DNA from: Thermoplasmata archaeon
GTDB lineage: Archaea > Thermoplasmatota > Thermoplasmata > Thermoplasmatales > GCA-001856825
Length of the DNA: 62,578 nucleotides
Assembly: GCA_021792355.1 (NCBI GenBank)
Contig: JAJYUV010000007.1
Span: 1-62,578, forward strand
Direction: 5' to 3'
Shown here: positions 54,131 through 62,578 of the stretch, in pieces
Position numbering within the stretch: position 1 is the stretch's first letter
Layout of the letters: each line of letters begins with the position of its first letter
Position numbers and translations under genes: made by a program
Notes under the pieces: model-generated
Database searches by the model: none
Told to the model about the DNA's origin: nothing
What the model saw: only the letters and a program-made list of their open reading frames with translations

Positions 54131-56296
54131 TCAAACTGGTACCAGATCCATCTCCAACAGTTCTCTAGGCGTATAAGTTTCGGCCATTCCGGCATATTTC
54201 TCCTTGATATCCTCAGTTGGCACTATTATTATAACCCTGAAGCCTTCCTTCTTCTCTCCATCAATTCTATTTTCCGTCTCGTCAATTTTGTGCCCGTACT
54301 TTGTTCCCATCTCCACCTCGAATGCCAGTTTCCGTTCTCTTACCACTATGTCGGGACTGCTCTCTCCCCGGTGATCCTGCACCTCAGGCTTCAGTCCCTT
54401 CTCTTCCAGGATCCTTCGCACCATTTCTACCACGTAATCATGTCCATCGTAGGTGCCGTATCTGAAGTAGACCTGTACCTCGTCCTTTGGAGATTGGTAT
54501 ATATGATTGTACCTCACCTTCACTCCGTCCAGCCTGAAGCTGGAGATTCTGCCCTGTCTGGCGATCCTATCGAAGGAGTTCATAACTCTAAGCTTCAACT
54601 CCTCTATTCCCATACCCATCTTTTCTGATATTTCCTTCGTTGCCTCGTACTTTGTTTTGGCTCCACCTGAAATCAGGGAATATACAGAGTCGTCCAGCTC
54701 GAGGTTGTTCATCTGCATGTTTTTTCCTTCCTTCTCATTCTCAAGCTTCTCTTCTTCCTTAGAATACTCTTCCGGATTCCATTCCACAGGATCGTAGAAT
54801 TTCAGGGATAGGTTACGCAGCGAGAATATGAAAATGTCATTCTCTGAAGCGTACTGGCCTAGGTCGACGAATTCCGCGTGATAAAGCCTCTGCAATATCC
54901 ACTGGTATTCGTTGCTCAGTGCCTTTGATTCCATCAGGTCGTCTGATTCTGTGAGTCTGAAGGAGAACTGCATGGATGCATTCCCCCTGATTCCCCTTAA
55001 TGAGTGGAGTTGCTGAGTGCTGATGATGAAAGACCCCCTAGACCTAATCATCGCAGCAAGTTCCCTGATCATCGTCTTCTGGGAACCCAGGAACCTGTGC
55101 CCTTCATCGATTATTATCTGTGTTCTTTCCCTTCTTCCTTCGCTGATTTCCCTGTACAGACTTCTGAGGAGATACTCGGAAAAGAACTTGAATGCTTCCT
55201 CGTTCAGTCCTGAGAAGTCGATGCATATCTCTCCCCGGAGATTGAAGTCCCACATCCGCTCATTGAAAACGCTGTTAAGTTTGTTCCTTATGTCTGCTAG
55301 CGCCCCTTTTTCTATCAATGACTTCGTTTTCTTCTGGAGTTTCTCAACCTCACTCCTGAACTCCTCCCAGTTGTTGCACCCTGACACTATCCTCCTGACG
55401 GTACTTTCAATCTGGGAGGCAGTTATGCCTGAGTTCTGCTCCTTTACGCCGAAGGCGACCATCCATGATTGGGTAAAAGCCTCCTTGTCACCAAAAACGT
55501 TCGGGCTGTGATTTCTGATTCTGAGCACGGGATAACCGAGCCTGTCGAATTCGTCGGAATTCTTGTAGGCGAATATCACCTTCTTATATCCCGTTATCGT
55601 TCTGATGAGCCAGTAGACCAGGGTTGTCTTTCCATAGCCACTCCCTCCCACTATCACTACATTCTGGTTCGCACCCTTCTTGTTGAGGTAATCTTCCCAG
55701 CTGATTTCGTAAACCTCATCCTTCCTCTCTATCCTATATTCTCCCCTGGGGAAGTTATTCTGTCCAGGACTCACGCGAGGGAAAAGGTAATTACCGCTGC
55801 CTTGAGGCCGTTGGTCATACTTCATTCCTCCCCTGACTGTGCCAACTACGTATATACCCCGTCCCGCAGTCTCGTCTTTCAAGACGGTGACCTTGGAATC
55901 TTTCAACAAAAAAGATACCTCGTTCTTCTTCCCTGGAACCCCTTCGTCATTCTTTTTTTCTGGAGTATAACTTGCAGAAAGTCCCTGGATTATTATCTCA
56001 TTTCCTTCCTTCAGGTTCCAGACATCCTCCCTGTAGTCTGATCTTATCATTATATGTCCGCTATCGTCGCTTACAACCAGCTCTGCCATCTCCCTTCTTT
56101 CATCCCAATCTGAGTTCTTCATTTGGTACGTTTTCTTCAATATGACCCTTCCCTGCAAATTCACGTTCACGAAAATTGAGGGTGGATCCTGCTGGATGGC
56201 ATCCTCATTATCTGTCCTCACGTTCTTCAACGTAGTATATACGTCAGTTATACTGTCTATCTTTCGCTTCTTCTTGAAAAGACGCACACAATTCAC
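54131..56296 (-). CDS. OB-fold / HerA-type ATPase / winged-helix / PD-(D/E)XK nuclease fusion
   Basis: 721 residues, apparently one chain of four parts. About 40-138 is an OB-fold-like nucleic-acid domain. About 195-505 is a HerA/VirB4-like P-loop ATPase with Walker A GGSGYGKTT (217-225), Walker B IIIDEGHRF (394-402) and a sensor-like STQQLHSLRG. About 535-600 is a winged-helix-like segment. About 605-721 is a restriction-endonuclease-like domain with SSPDIVV and AFEVEMG, i.e. PD...E-x-E. The predicted role is DNA pumping coupled to cutting. GTG 56296 begins the frame; a second GTG at 56287 follows AAGGTGA by about 5 bases and may be used. A TATA element (AGTATAAAAC) lies just upstream. It stands apart from known HerA-NurA operons. 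Defence, mobile-element or repair functions are all possible. Confidence 0.75.
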   Translation of the reverse strand: MNCVRLFKKKRKIDSITDVYTTLKNVRTDNEDAIQQDPPSIFVNVNLQGRVILKKTYQMKNSDWDERREMAELVVSDDSGHIMIRSDYREDVWNLKEGNEIIIQGLSASYTPEKKNDEGVPGKKNEVSFLLKDSKVTVLKDETAGRGIYVVGTVRGGMKYDQRPQGSGNYLFPRVSPGQNNFPRGEYRIERKDEVYEISWEDYLNKKGANQNVVIVGGSGYGKTTLVYWLIRTITGYKKVIFAYKNSDEFDRLGYPVLRIRNHSPNVFGDKEAFTQSWMVAFGVKEQNSGITASQIESTVRRIVSGCNNWEEFRSEVEKLQKKTKSLIEKGALADIRNKLNSVFNERMWDFNLRGEICIDFSGLNEEAFKFFSEYLLRSLYREISEGRRERTQIIIDEGHRFLGSQKTMIRELAAMIRSRGSFIISTQQLHSLRGIRGNASMQFSFRLTESDDLMESKALSNEYQWILQRLYHAEFVDLGQYASENDIFIFSLRNLSLKFYDPVEWNPEEYSKEEEKLENEKEGKNMQMNNLELDDSVYSLISGGAKTKYEATKEISEKMGMGIEELKLRVMNSFDRIARQGRISSFRLDGVKVRYNHIYQSPKDEVQVYFRYGTYDGHDYVVEMVRRILEEKGLKPEVQDHRGESSPDIVVRERKLAFEVEMGTKYGHKIDETENRIDGEKKEGFRVIIIVPTEDIKEKYAGMAETYTPRELLEMDLVPV

Positions 56297-56335
56297 CTTC
56301 TTAAGTCCAGATCTATATCAATGGAAGTTTTATAC

Positions 56336-56698
56336 TCATAACCTTCTTACCCCTGCCCTTTCATTCTGTGCATCTGCAACGTACTCCTTGGCGCCAATAA
56401 AGGAATAAACTGCCAGGGGAATAACAGAGAGCATTAGTATCGACCCAGAAGTTATTGACAGTGTTGCGTTTTGTGCCATCCAGGGATCACTTCCCGGCTC
56501 ATAGCCGGTTGGGTTGTAGGTGAAATTGTAAGATTTAAAGGAGTAGCTAAGCCAAGCCGGACTTATAGGGGCAGGTTCGCCAGTGAATTCAGAATAAGCG
56601 CTTGACATAATAGTGACCCCGATGCAGCCCAGCAAAATCAGTAGAACGAGGAAAGGAATAACGAACTTCAATCTACTTCTCGATATTCCTCCTTTCAT
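56336..56698 (-). CDS. small two-helix membrane protein
   Basis: 120 residues, not recognised. A basic N-terminus precedes a first membrane helix (VIPFLVLLILLGCIGVTIM), an extracellular loop of about 55 residues with three N-x-[ST] sites and Y/P-rich sequence, and a second helix (SGSILMLSVIPLAVYSF) followed by a charged tail. It overlaps the preceding frame with an ATGA junction and ends about 40 bases before the ATPase-nuclease gene on the same strand, so it may be part of the same module. Confidence 0.6.
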   Translation of the reverse strand: MKGGISRSRLKFVIPFLVLLILLGCIGVTIMSSAYSEFTGEPAPISPAWLSYSFKSYNFTYNPTGYEPGSDPWMAQNATLSITSGSILMLSVIPLAVYSFIGAKEYVADAQNERAGVRRL

Positions 56699-57000
56699 GC
56701 TTTCACCCTCTCAATTGCTTGGAAGCATTCTCCCAACGTTCCTTCTCCAATTGAAGCCTCTCCTGAATTTATGACAGAACAGGCTGAGGTTGCATCACTT
56801 TGAAACACTTGAACTTCTTTGAATATAGTTCTGATTGCATATAAATCAAAAGACGAGTCGATTTGATTATTTCTGTTTAACCAATTGTCGGTTATATTTC
56901 TGTACAACTTTTTATCACCGATTGTACATTTCATTTTGTTTTTAAAGTTTTCGATACAGCATATTATTTTGAATTCTACTGAACGTTTTGAGATATACAA
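56695..57000 (-). CDS. small hypothetical protein upstream of the membrane protein
   Basis: 101-residue frame starting at TTG 57000, function unknown. The ATGA overlap with the next gene and the position opposite a regulator argue for reality. The weak start, cysteine-rich sequence and lack of any recognisable domain argue against. Low confidence. Confidence 0.35.
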   Translation of the reverse strand: MYISKRSVEFKIICCIENFKNKMKCTIGDKKLYRNITDNWLNRNNQIDSSFDLYAIRTIFKEVQVFQSDATSACSVINSGEASIGEGTLGECFQAIERVKA

Positions 57001-57010
57001 TTCAGTATAT

Positions 57011-57028
57011 CAAATAGAAAACTATTTG
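57011..57028. promoter_or_regulatory. perfect inverted repeat, candidate operator
   Basis: CAAATAG-AAAA-CTATTTG: two perfect 7-base arms with a 4-base spacer, in the 51-base divergent gap between the winged-helix regulator and the small genes leading to the ATPase-nuclease. The typical size and position for a site bound by a dimeric winged-helix protein. Confidence 0.5.
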
Positions 57029-57051
57029 CTTTCATTCACCCATCCTCTTTC

Positions 57052-57618
57052 GTGAGACAAGACGTCCTTTATGCTCTTTCCGAAAAGGGTGCAGTTGCCA
57101 TCCTTGTTCACCTGCTGAAGGAGGAAGGGGCAGTTTTCAAGAACAACCTACGGAATGTAACTGGTAGTCTGAGGAAGGTGAATAATGCCCTTGACAAACT
57201 GGTAGCAACGGGTCTCGTGCTTATTCTAGATTCCTCAACTGGAAAGAAGAAACTCTATAGAGTGATATTGACGGAAGAGGGGAAACTAATTGCGGGTAAT
57301 CTACTTGATATAGAAAGGGAACGCGGAACTACTTACATGTTTCAGGACATTCATCTAAATATGCTTGCTACGATATACCAATCTGGTTCCGATGATCTGG
57401 CTAAACTGAGTCAGGTAGAATACTTTGATGAGGGCAGGAAGTTACTGCTAGAACTTGACGAAATGGGCGTTGTCAGACTGGATAGAGATCATGCAGGAAG
57501 ACCGATTATCGAGAACCCAGTTCGCTTCAAGATCACACAGAAGGGAGAAGAGGTAGCGAAGCACATTCTTGGATTCAAGGAAGTAATTGAAGATAAAAGA
57601 CCAAGCCACACTTACTAG
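57052..57618 (+). CDS. winged-helix transcriptional regulator
   Basis: 188 residues with two winged-helix-like halves. Residues about 1-80: DVLYALSEKGAVAILVHLL, then VNNALDKLVATGLVLILD as the recognition region and a K-K-L-Y-R-V wing. Residues about 95-180 repeat a similar order (MLATIYQSGSDDLAKLSQVE, LLELDEMGVVRLDRD, FKITQKGEEVAKHIL). No metal-binding cluster or ligand domain is visible. GTG 57052 begins the first helix. It is divergent from the small-gene/ATPase-nuclease group and faces a palindrome, so autoregulation and control of that group are likely. Confidence 0.75.
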   Translation: MRQDVLYALSEKGAVAILVHLLKEEGAVFKNNLRNVTGSLRKVNNALDKLVATGLVLILDSSTGKKKLYRVILTEEGKLIAGNLLDIERERGTTYMFQDIHLNMLATIYQSGSDDLAKLSQVEYFDEGRKLLLELDEMGVVRLDRDHAGRPIIENPVRFKITQKGEEVAKHILGFKEVIEDKRPSHTY

Positions 57619-57711
57619 ACGCGATAATCAAGGGCCCTCAATATCTGCTCCTAGATGTTTTAACCGTTTGAAAGGCAGTTTACCGTAAATCCGTCTCAAA
57701 ACTTACAAGAT

Positions 57712-57745
57712 AGAAAAATGGAGAAAAAATAAAAAAGGATTAAAA
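57712..57745 (-). terminator. T-tract terminator of S-layer-like paralogue 2
   Basis: Immediately after the stop the reverse strand reads CCTTTTTTATTTTTTCTCC and then CATTTTTC, a strong archaeal T-rich termination signal, fitting a highly expressed gene. Confidence 0.6.
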
Positions 57746-57752
57746 TTAGAGT

Positions 57753-60700
57753 TTACTGCTTCTTCTCTTCAGTTGCTCTTCTTGCTGCCTTGTTCGCTGC
57801 ACTTACTGCAAGGAACGATATGACCAGAGTTATCAGCACGAGAACGATGATGACTATCAGGAATATCTCGAGTGTCGGGAATCCCGATGTTTGGTTCTTG
57901 ATTGTCTGGACCGTTGCGTTCAGGTCTCCAAGGCTCGTCTGGATCGTTGAAACCCCGTTAGATGTTGATGTTACAGTTCCGCTTAGTGTTCCGAGGTCTG
58001 TGGTGATAGTTGCAATTCCGTTGCCGTTAGTTGTGACCTGGGTTCCTATTGAAGACAGTGATGTCTGTACCTGTCCCAGAGTAGTGTTCAGGTATACTAC
58101 ATCGCCGTTGAACGTTGCAATGCTTGCGTTGAGTGATGCGAATGACGTCATTATCGATCCAAGGTCAGTCTGCACTAGTACCTGTCCAGACTGAATGCCC
58201 GCTACAGTTGCGTTTATCGCGGTAAGTGTTGAGGTCATTGTTCCGAATGCCGTCTTGATCTGGGCGGTGGCGTTGTTTATAGCAATCACTGAAGCGTTGA
58301 GCTCTGATAGCGGTACCTTCATCGCATTGCCGATTGCTGTCTGAATGATAGCAGTCAGCTGAGCAGTATTGAATCCAGTTATCAGTGCTCCAGCTCCTGA
58401 GACAAGGGCAAAGTAATCGGAGACTGAGGATGCGTATGGTACATAGACAGTGCCTGTTCCGGGTGACGCTCCGATTGTGTACTGGTTAAGTCCAGTTACG
58501 CTCAGCAAGAAGTATGAACCAGGGTTCCCGTTTATCATCTGGAACGAACCTGATAGAACACCACTGGCGTATGTTGCCGGTACCTTCTCAACTAGTGTGC
58601 CATTGAGGGATATCAGTGCGTATGAACCAGTCAGTACTCCCGTGGCAGGTGTTGCAGGTGCAGCCAGTGTGGCAGAAAACTGTACCAGCTCAGTCGGGAA
58701 TGCTTGCTGGGGATCTGCTGATAGAACGAGATTAGGATTTGTGACAACCTGGAATGGGGCGCTCACCGTTGCTGTCGTTGTGCCGCTCGGATCTAGGGAG
58801 AGTGTATAGTTTCCTGCAGGTACAAGCGGGAAGTCAGCTGCTGAAACCAAAGTACCTGTGAATGATCCTGTTACTGAAGATTCAACAGTCGTTATATAGT
58901 TTGAGCCGAGATAGACGTCATAGTAAGCGTCAGATCCTAGACCCGTGGCTGTTCCTGTGATTGCAGTGCCGATTGGACCAGACGATGTTAGTGGGCTGGT
59001 TATAGTCAGAGAGGCGGTTACCGTGTAGGATGTTGAGACAGTGTTGGATGATCCAGCGAGTGAAGCCGTGACATATGCATAGTACGTTCCCGCGATATCA
59101 TTGAGCGGATATGAAGGTCCGTTTGAACTGACGAAAGCTCCGTGTGAAAGGGCAAGACCAGCCCAAGCAGTGTATCCGGATGAAGTCATGTATCCACCGG
59201 ACAGGCTGTCAAACGAGTCGAAACCATATCCCACTAGGAGTAGAGTATTTCCTGCAGCATTTGGAACCAGACTTACTCCGCCAGATGAAACGGATGAACC
59301 AGCCGCAGATATTATTATCGGTTCAGTGAAAATTGCGTTCGAGACTGGCTGTCCGTTGTATACAACGCTCAGGTTGTAAACACCACTAGGCAGGGTGGGG
59401 TTCGTGTAAGTGTCGGATGAGCCGAGAGTAGCCGTTGTTATAGCCGTCACTCCTCCAATTGTAAGTTCAGTGCTGCCTATGTACACATTGTACTCACTCG
59501 TGTTTCCAGGGTAAAGCGTAGCACTTGCGGGTATGAAGCCCGATTGTGTGAAAGTCAGACCGGCTGTTCCCGCACCAGAGTTACTTAGATAACCAGGGGC
59601 AGTGACTGATACGAGGGTGATCGTGGTGTATCCAAAGGTGACACCAGGATATGCTGCGACATCGGCAGAAGAGACCGTATCCTCAAGCGTGAAGGTGGCG
59701 GTTGCTGCCGTGGCTGGTGTTGTGAAAGCGGGAGCATAGCTGAAGTTGAGCGTTCCGTTTGCTGCTGGAGCGAAGTCTCCTGTGCTGGATGAGTAGGAAC
59801 CTACAGTCACGCTGACAACAGATGCTGCAGCTCCTGCTGCCGTATCAGCCCAGCTGTATGTTGCAGTTGGGTCAAGTCCGAATGCTGCTACGATGTAATG
59901 TCCGGTGCTCGGGAAATACTCCGAACTTGTCATCATGTTGTTTGCTGGATCAGTCACCTGATAGTCAGATGTTAGAGTAACTGCAGGTGCTGTTGCTACC
60001 ATTCCAGAAGAAGTTCTAGCGTAGGCGTTGTATGAAGTGCCTACTGTGCTAGCAGGCATCGCTGGGACCGTAGTTGTTGATGGCAGTGCTCCGTATCCGT
60101 TAGAATCTGTGGTAACAGTTCCAACGAGAACAGAACCGAGCATTATAGAGACCGTTGTCCCAGCAGGGAAATTCCAAACTGCTGCAGTCACTGAGTCACC
60201 GACATTGTACACGCCAGTTATAGGTGTCACGGTGAACTGGAATCCAAGCGCTGAAGGCGATGGAGAAGAGACATAGACCGCATCTGAAAACGTCTGCGCT
60301 GGTGTAGAAAGGCCCGTGATGATTACGCTGACAGGTCCGACTGTTTTAGAACCTGTTATTGCTGTAGCAAGCGTGACGGAAGTAGTGAAACTGCCGTCAG
60401 ATGCAACTGTGATAGCTGAATGGTAAGTGTTCTGTCCGCCTATCGTTATGCTGCTGGTGACAGCGGAAGTGGTACTAGCTACGACTGAATCGCCGGCTGC
60501 AAATCCGCTTCCTGTGATTGTAAAGGCCGATCCGGCTACGCCGCTCGTGCTGACTGGGGTAATAGTTATTGCCGGCGCCACAGTGAATGAAGCGTCAGCA
60601 GTAATTCCTCCCTCAGGGAAAGATGCGCTAAGCGTATTTGTCTCCTGGGCAACGATGGAGTATGAGCCCTGAGAAAGTGCGGGAATCGTTATGTAGGTGT

Positions 60701-61349
60701 CTATTGCTCCTGACGAGCTAGCAGTTGTTGTTCCAAGGGTTGTCGATCCAGGGTAGTTCAGGTACAAAGTTACGGAAGCTCCGGCGTCGAATGCCAATCC
60801 AGTGACTTCCTGGCTGCTTCCTACAGTGACTGAGGATGCTATGCTAACTGTTGGAATATATGGCACTATTGTGATCAGTGGCCCGAGTGCAAATGTACCA
60901 CTTGGGCTACCGCTGATAAAATCTTCCGCAAGTATGTAGTAAGATCCCGCGACCGCTCCGCTCGCCATTTCGAATGTTACTTGGTTGGAAAGAGTCGTCG
61001 TACCAGCTGCAAGAGTGACTTCTCCGATAGCGTAAGGTGTTGGTCCTCCTGATACGGAAATTCCTCCAGATCCGGCAACTGCGCCAGAGCTAGCAGTAGT
61101 CGTACTTAGGAAGAAATATACAGTTGAACCAGATCCAAAAGTGCCTCCAGACACGAATCCTATCGTGTCTCTATAAGGGGGGGTTCCACTGGTACCAGTT
61201 CCTACCGCAAACGTTGTTGGATTTGAAGTAAATGTTCCACTTGCCGCATATGCAGGTGTTGCTGCGAAGCTAAGAATTGCGAATGCGCTGAATATCATCG
61301 CCGCTGCGATCAATACCGTAAGCATTTTTTTGGTATTAGGTTTATACAT
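57753..61349 (-). CDS. giant S-layer-like surface protein, paralogue 2
   Basis: 1198 residues. Signal peptide ends at residue about 35 (TPAYA/ASG). A long, nearly Lys- and Arg-free A/G/S/T/V-rich beta ectodomain follows. A heptad-like stalk lies at about 1005-1150 (IAINNATAQIKTAFGTMTST), then a membrane helix (about 1160-1182) and a tail rich in K/R/E (AARRATEEKKQ). Same plan as 11692-15213 with clear similarity (LGFQFTVTPITG and YNVGDS blocks). Expression signals are stronger: a TATA box, a perfect GGAGGT Shine-Dalgarno at 61359-61364, and a long T-tract. It is probably the main S-layer or outermost envelope protein, but family assignment is by architecture. Confidence 0.8.
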   Translation of the reverse strand: MYKPNTKKMLTVLIAAAMIFSAFAILSFAATPAYAASGTFTSNPTTFAVGTGTSGTPPYRDTIGFVSGGTFGSGSTVYFFLSTTTASSGAVAGSGGISVSGGPTPYAIGEVTLAAGTTTLSNQVTFEMASGAVAGSYYILAEDFISGSPSGTFALGPLITIVPYIPTVSIASSVTVGSSQEVTGLAFDAGASVTLYLNYPGSTTLGTTTASSSGAIDTYITIPALSQGSYSIVAQETNTLSASFPEGGITADASFTVAPAITITPVSTSGVAGSAFTITGSGFAAGDSVVASTTSAVTSSITIGGQNTYHSAITVASDGSFTTSVTLATAITGSKTVGPVSVIITGLSTPAQTFSDAVYVSSPSPSALGFQFTVTPITGVYNVGDSVTAAVWNFPAGTTVSIMLGSVLVGTVTTDSNGYGALPSTTTVPAMPASTVGTSYNAYARTSSGMVATAPAVTLTSDYQVTDPANNMMTSSEYFPSTGHYIVAAFGLDPTATYSWADTAAGAAASVVSVTVGSYSSSTGDFAPAANGTLNFSYAPAFTTPATAATATFTLEDTVSSADVAAYPGVTFGYTTITLVSVTAPGYLSNSGAGTAGLTFTQSGFIPASATLYPGNTSEYNVYIGSTELTIGGVTAITTATLGSSDTYTNPTLPSGVYNLSVVYNGQPVSNAIFTEPIIISAAGSSVSSGGVSLVPNAAGNTLLLVGYGFDSFDSLSGGYMTSSGYTAWAGLALSHGAFVSSNGPSYPLNDIAGTYYAYVTASLAGSSNTVSTSYTVTASLTITSPLTSSGPIGTAITGTATGLGSDAYYDVYLGSNYITTVESSVTGSFTGTLVSAADFPLVPAGNYTLSLDPSGTTTATVSAPFQVVTNPNLVLSADPQQAFPTELVQFSATLAAPATPATGVLTGSYALISLNGTLVEKVPATYASGVLSGSFQMINGNPGSYFLLSVTGLNQYTIGASPGTGTVYVPYASSVSDYFALVSGAGALITGFNTAQLTAIIQTAIGNAMKVPLSELNASVIAINNATAQIKTAFGTMTSTLTAINATVAGIQSGQVLVQTDLGSIMTSFASLNASIATFNGDVVYLNTTLGQVQTSLSSIGTQVTTNGNGIATITTDLGTLSGTVTSTSNGVSTIQTSLGDLNATVQTIKNQTSGFPTLEIFLIVIIVLVLITLVISFLAVSAANKAARRATEEKKQ

Positions 61350-61358
61350 TTATTTTAA

Positions 61359-61395
61359 ACCTCCAACTTTAGGAGATAAGTGATAGTATATATAG
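61359..61395 (-). promoter_or_regulatory. TATA box and Shine-Dalgarno of S-layer-like paralogue 2
   Basis: CTATATATACTA on the reverse strand at 61384-61395, and GGAGGT at 61359-61364, 9 bases before the ATG. Predicted transcription start near 61364 leaves a very short leader that is mostly the ribosome site. Confidence 0.6.
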
Positions 61396-61890
61396 ATTGT
61401 GAATTTTTGTTCTACCTGTGACATTTATCAGACAAGCGGAAACCCCTATATTTTTTAGGATTAAAATTAACATTCTTCTTTTCTATATTTATTTCGTGAC
61501 CAAGGATTGTCATACATTTCATTTTTAAACGTTTTGGCAACAACGTCGCTACATTTCACAGTTCGAAAAGAATGTGCAATGTTGCGCTTTTAATCCTACT
61601 TGGAGTGTTCATCTTATTGTTCCTGCCTTGTAAATTGACAAATTGCTTATTCTCGCAACCTGATTCTTCAAGCTTGATTCATTCTAAAGTTCATTCTCTT
61701 ACCCGGCAAAATATAACATCGTCTGTGCCTTGACAAAAGATGACTGTCTTGGGAGCTAGCTACTTTTTCGCCATCAACTGATGGGGCATTGCTTGCATCT
61801 TTAAATCCCAGGTATGTTGTGTAATATTGGGAAATAATGTAATATACAAAGGAGGGGAATAATAATAGTGGATAGACATATAACCATCAA
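61396..61890. other. intergenic region, no gene seen
   Basis: About 495 AT-rich bases between two divergent genes. No conserved protein or RNA recognised. A purine-rich GGAGGGGAATAA near 61850 and TAATATACAAA just before it may belong to the vapB promoter and leader. Confidence 0.35.
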
Positions 61891-62145
61891 ATGGAAAGAA
61901 GAGTGAAGATCGGGCCAAAAGGACGCATCGTGATACCGAAGGACATTAGAGATAAACTTGGCATTAAGGAATTCTCTGAGGTACTGGTAGCTATAAGAGA
62001 CGGGGAAGTCGTTATAAGGCAAACAGCCCCGCTATCGGTGTCATATGCAGATTTCTTTACGTCCACTTATGCTAAAAAGCTCAAACAAAAGGTAGATATC
62101 AAAAGGATCCTCGATGAAGAATATGAAAGGAATTTACTACGTTAA
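61891..62145 (+). CDS. vapB: AbrB-family antitoxin (VapB-type)
   Basis: 84 residues. N-terminal swapped-hairpin DNA-binding domain RRVKIGPKGRIVIPKDIRDK, then EVLVAIRDGEVVIRQ; the C-terminal 40 residues are the toxin-binding tail (SYADFFTSTYAKKL...). The downstream vapC frame starts inside its last codons, the usual overlap of VapBC pairs. VapB binds and blocks the VapC RNase and represses the operon. The antitoxin looks intact although the toxin is broken. Confidence 0.8.
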   Translation: MERRVKIGPKGRIVIPKDIRDKLGIKEFSEVLVAIRDGEVVIRQTAPLSVSYADFFTSTYAKKLKQKVDIKRILDEEYERNLLR

Positions 62146-62550
62146 TTTCAATGTTTTTCTTTATCCTATCATATATCAAGACATGCCAGAAGTTGGTTTC
62201 TCTAAGGACATAATTTCACCAATTGAAAAAAGTATATACAGGCATATACTTCAACGCTCACTTGGGATGAAATATCTTACGTTGTTGAGAAATTATTAAG
62301 TAGATCAGACGTTATTGAAATAGGGCGGAAACTCATGAATTTCCCTGGACTTTAGTTCATCATTATGGACGAAGAAGTTATGAGAAGGAGCCAAATGATG
62401 AGAGAGAGGTACAATCTAAACCCCAGAGACGCTATCCACCTTTCTTCTGCCATCGGAAGAAACATTAAGAAAATTATAACAGACGACCGGGATTTCGATA
62501 ATCTAAAGGAAATAGAGCGCATCGGGCTGAAAGAGATTGACTCAAAATAA
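62123..62550 (+). pseudogene. vapC: broken VapC-type PIN-domain toxin
   Basis: From ATG 62123 the sequence reads GIYYVNFNVFLYPIIYQDMP, the PIN start. It switches frame near 62233 to IQAYTSTLTWDEISYVVEKL, meets TAG at 62353-62355, and continues in frame with FIIMDEEVMRRSQMMRERYN, then PRDAIHLSSAIGRNIKK and ITDDRDFDNL. All PIN blocks are present in order, but the first catalytic Asp is replaced by Asn (AAT at 62144-62146), and there is one frameshift and one nonsense codon. No active RNase can be made. Confidence 0.85.
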
Positions 62551-62578
62551 AGTTAAGATTATGCTAGTTTAACAAGAC

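Noticed and set aside
55017..56041. Two long forward frames (164 and 190 residues) opposite the ATPase-nuclease gene
   Set aside because: They are antisense to conserved Walker and nuclease motifs and have no supporting promoter or domain.

Overview
The window reads as a chromosomal segment of a Thermoplasmata-type archaeon, most likely in or near the Thermoplasmatales. The evidence is an archaeal initiator tRNA, archaeal TATA-box promoters close to start codons (many transcripts look leaderless), many GTG and TTG starts, AGG/AGA arginine codons, and several very large secreted proteins with repeats of the type F-x-E-[ST]-G-L-P-x-G-T-x-W typical of that class. The genus cannot be fixed from sequence alone.

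Layout. 1-11 kb: initiator tRNA-Met, a thermopsin-like secreted protease, a heptose-1-phosphate guanylyltransferase-like gene, relics of an IS21 istB and of a zinc-ribbon transposase, a three-gene surface operon (small secreted subunit, middle protein, 919-residue repeat protein), and a membrane protein with a degenerate nuclease-like head. 11.7-15.2 kb: first giant S-layer-like protein. 15.4-46.3 kb: a long glycan island. It holds GmhA and HddA for GDP-heptose, SDR epimerases, two SAM methyltransferases, at least six glycosyltransferases, a four-gene GT/membrane operon, rmlA-D-C-B for dTDP-L-rhamnose, fdtC-A-B-like genes for a dTDP-3-acetamido-3,6-dideoxyhexose, a sulfatase-fold enzyme and a MOP flippase. 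It is littered with relics: a second GT2, a GT4 fragment, gmd, an FkbM fragment, an IS5-type element and an IS1634-type element. 35.3-38.2 kb inside the island looks foreign: an AbrB protein, an unknown 143-residue protein, and an HTH/coiled-coil protein bracketed by helically phased short repeats. 46.4-53.9 kb: two more repeat-bearing surface proteins around a large GT-C-like membrane protein. 54.1-57.6 kb: an OB-fold/HerA-type ATPase/PD-(D/E)XK fusion, two small proteins and a winged-helix regulator next to a palindrome. 57.7-61.3 kb: second giant S-layer-like protein. The end holds a VapB antitoxin followed by a broken VapC.

How it fits together. The island makes activated sugars (dTDP-rhamnose, dTDP-3-acetamido sugar, GDP-heptose), joins and modifies them and probably flips the lipid-linked product. 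The flanking S-layer-like, thermopsin and repeat proteins are rich in N-x-S/T sequons and are the obvious acceptors. The many single-lesion and heavily decayed pseudogenes suggest fast turnover of surface-glycan genes.

The least explained parts, and the best candidates for something new, are the OB/HerA/nuclease fusion (54.1-56.3 kb), the HTH/coiled-coil gene with 12-bp phased repeats (36.4-37.4 kb), and the small secreted subunit operon (4.8-8.9 kb).
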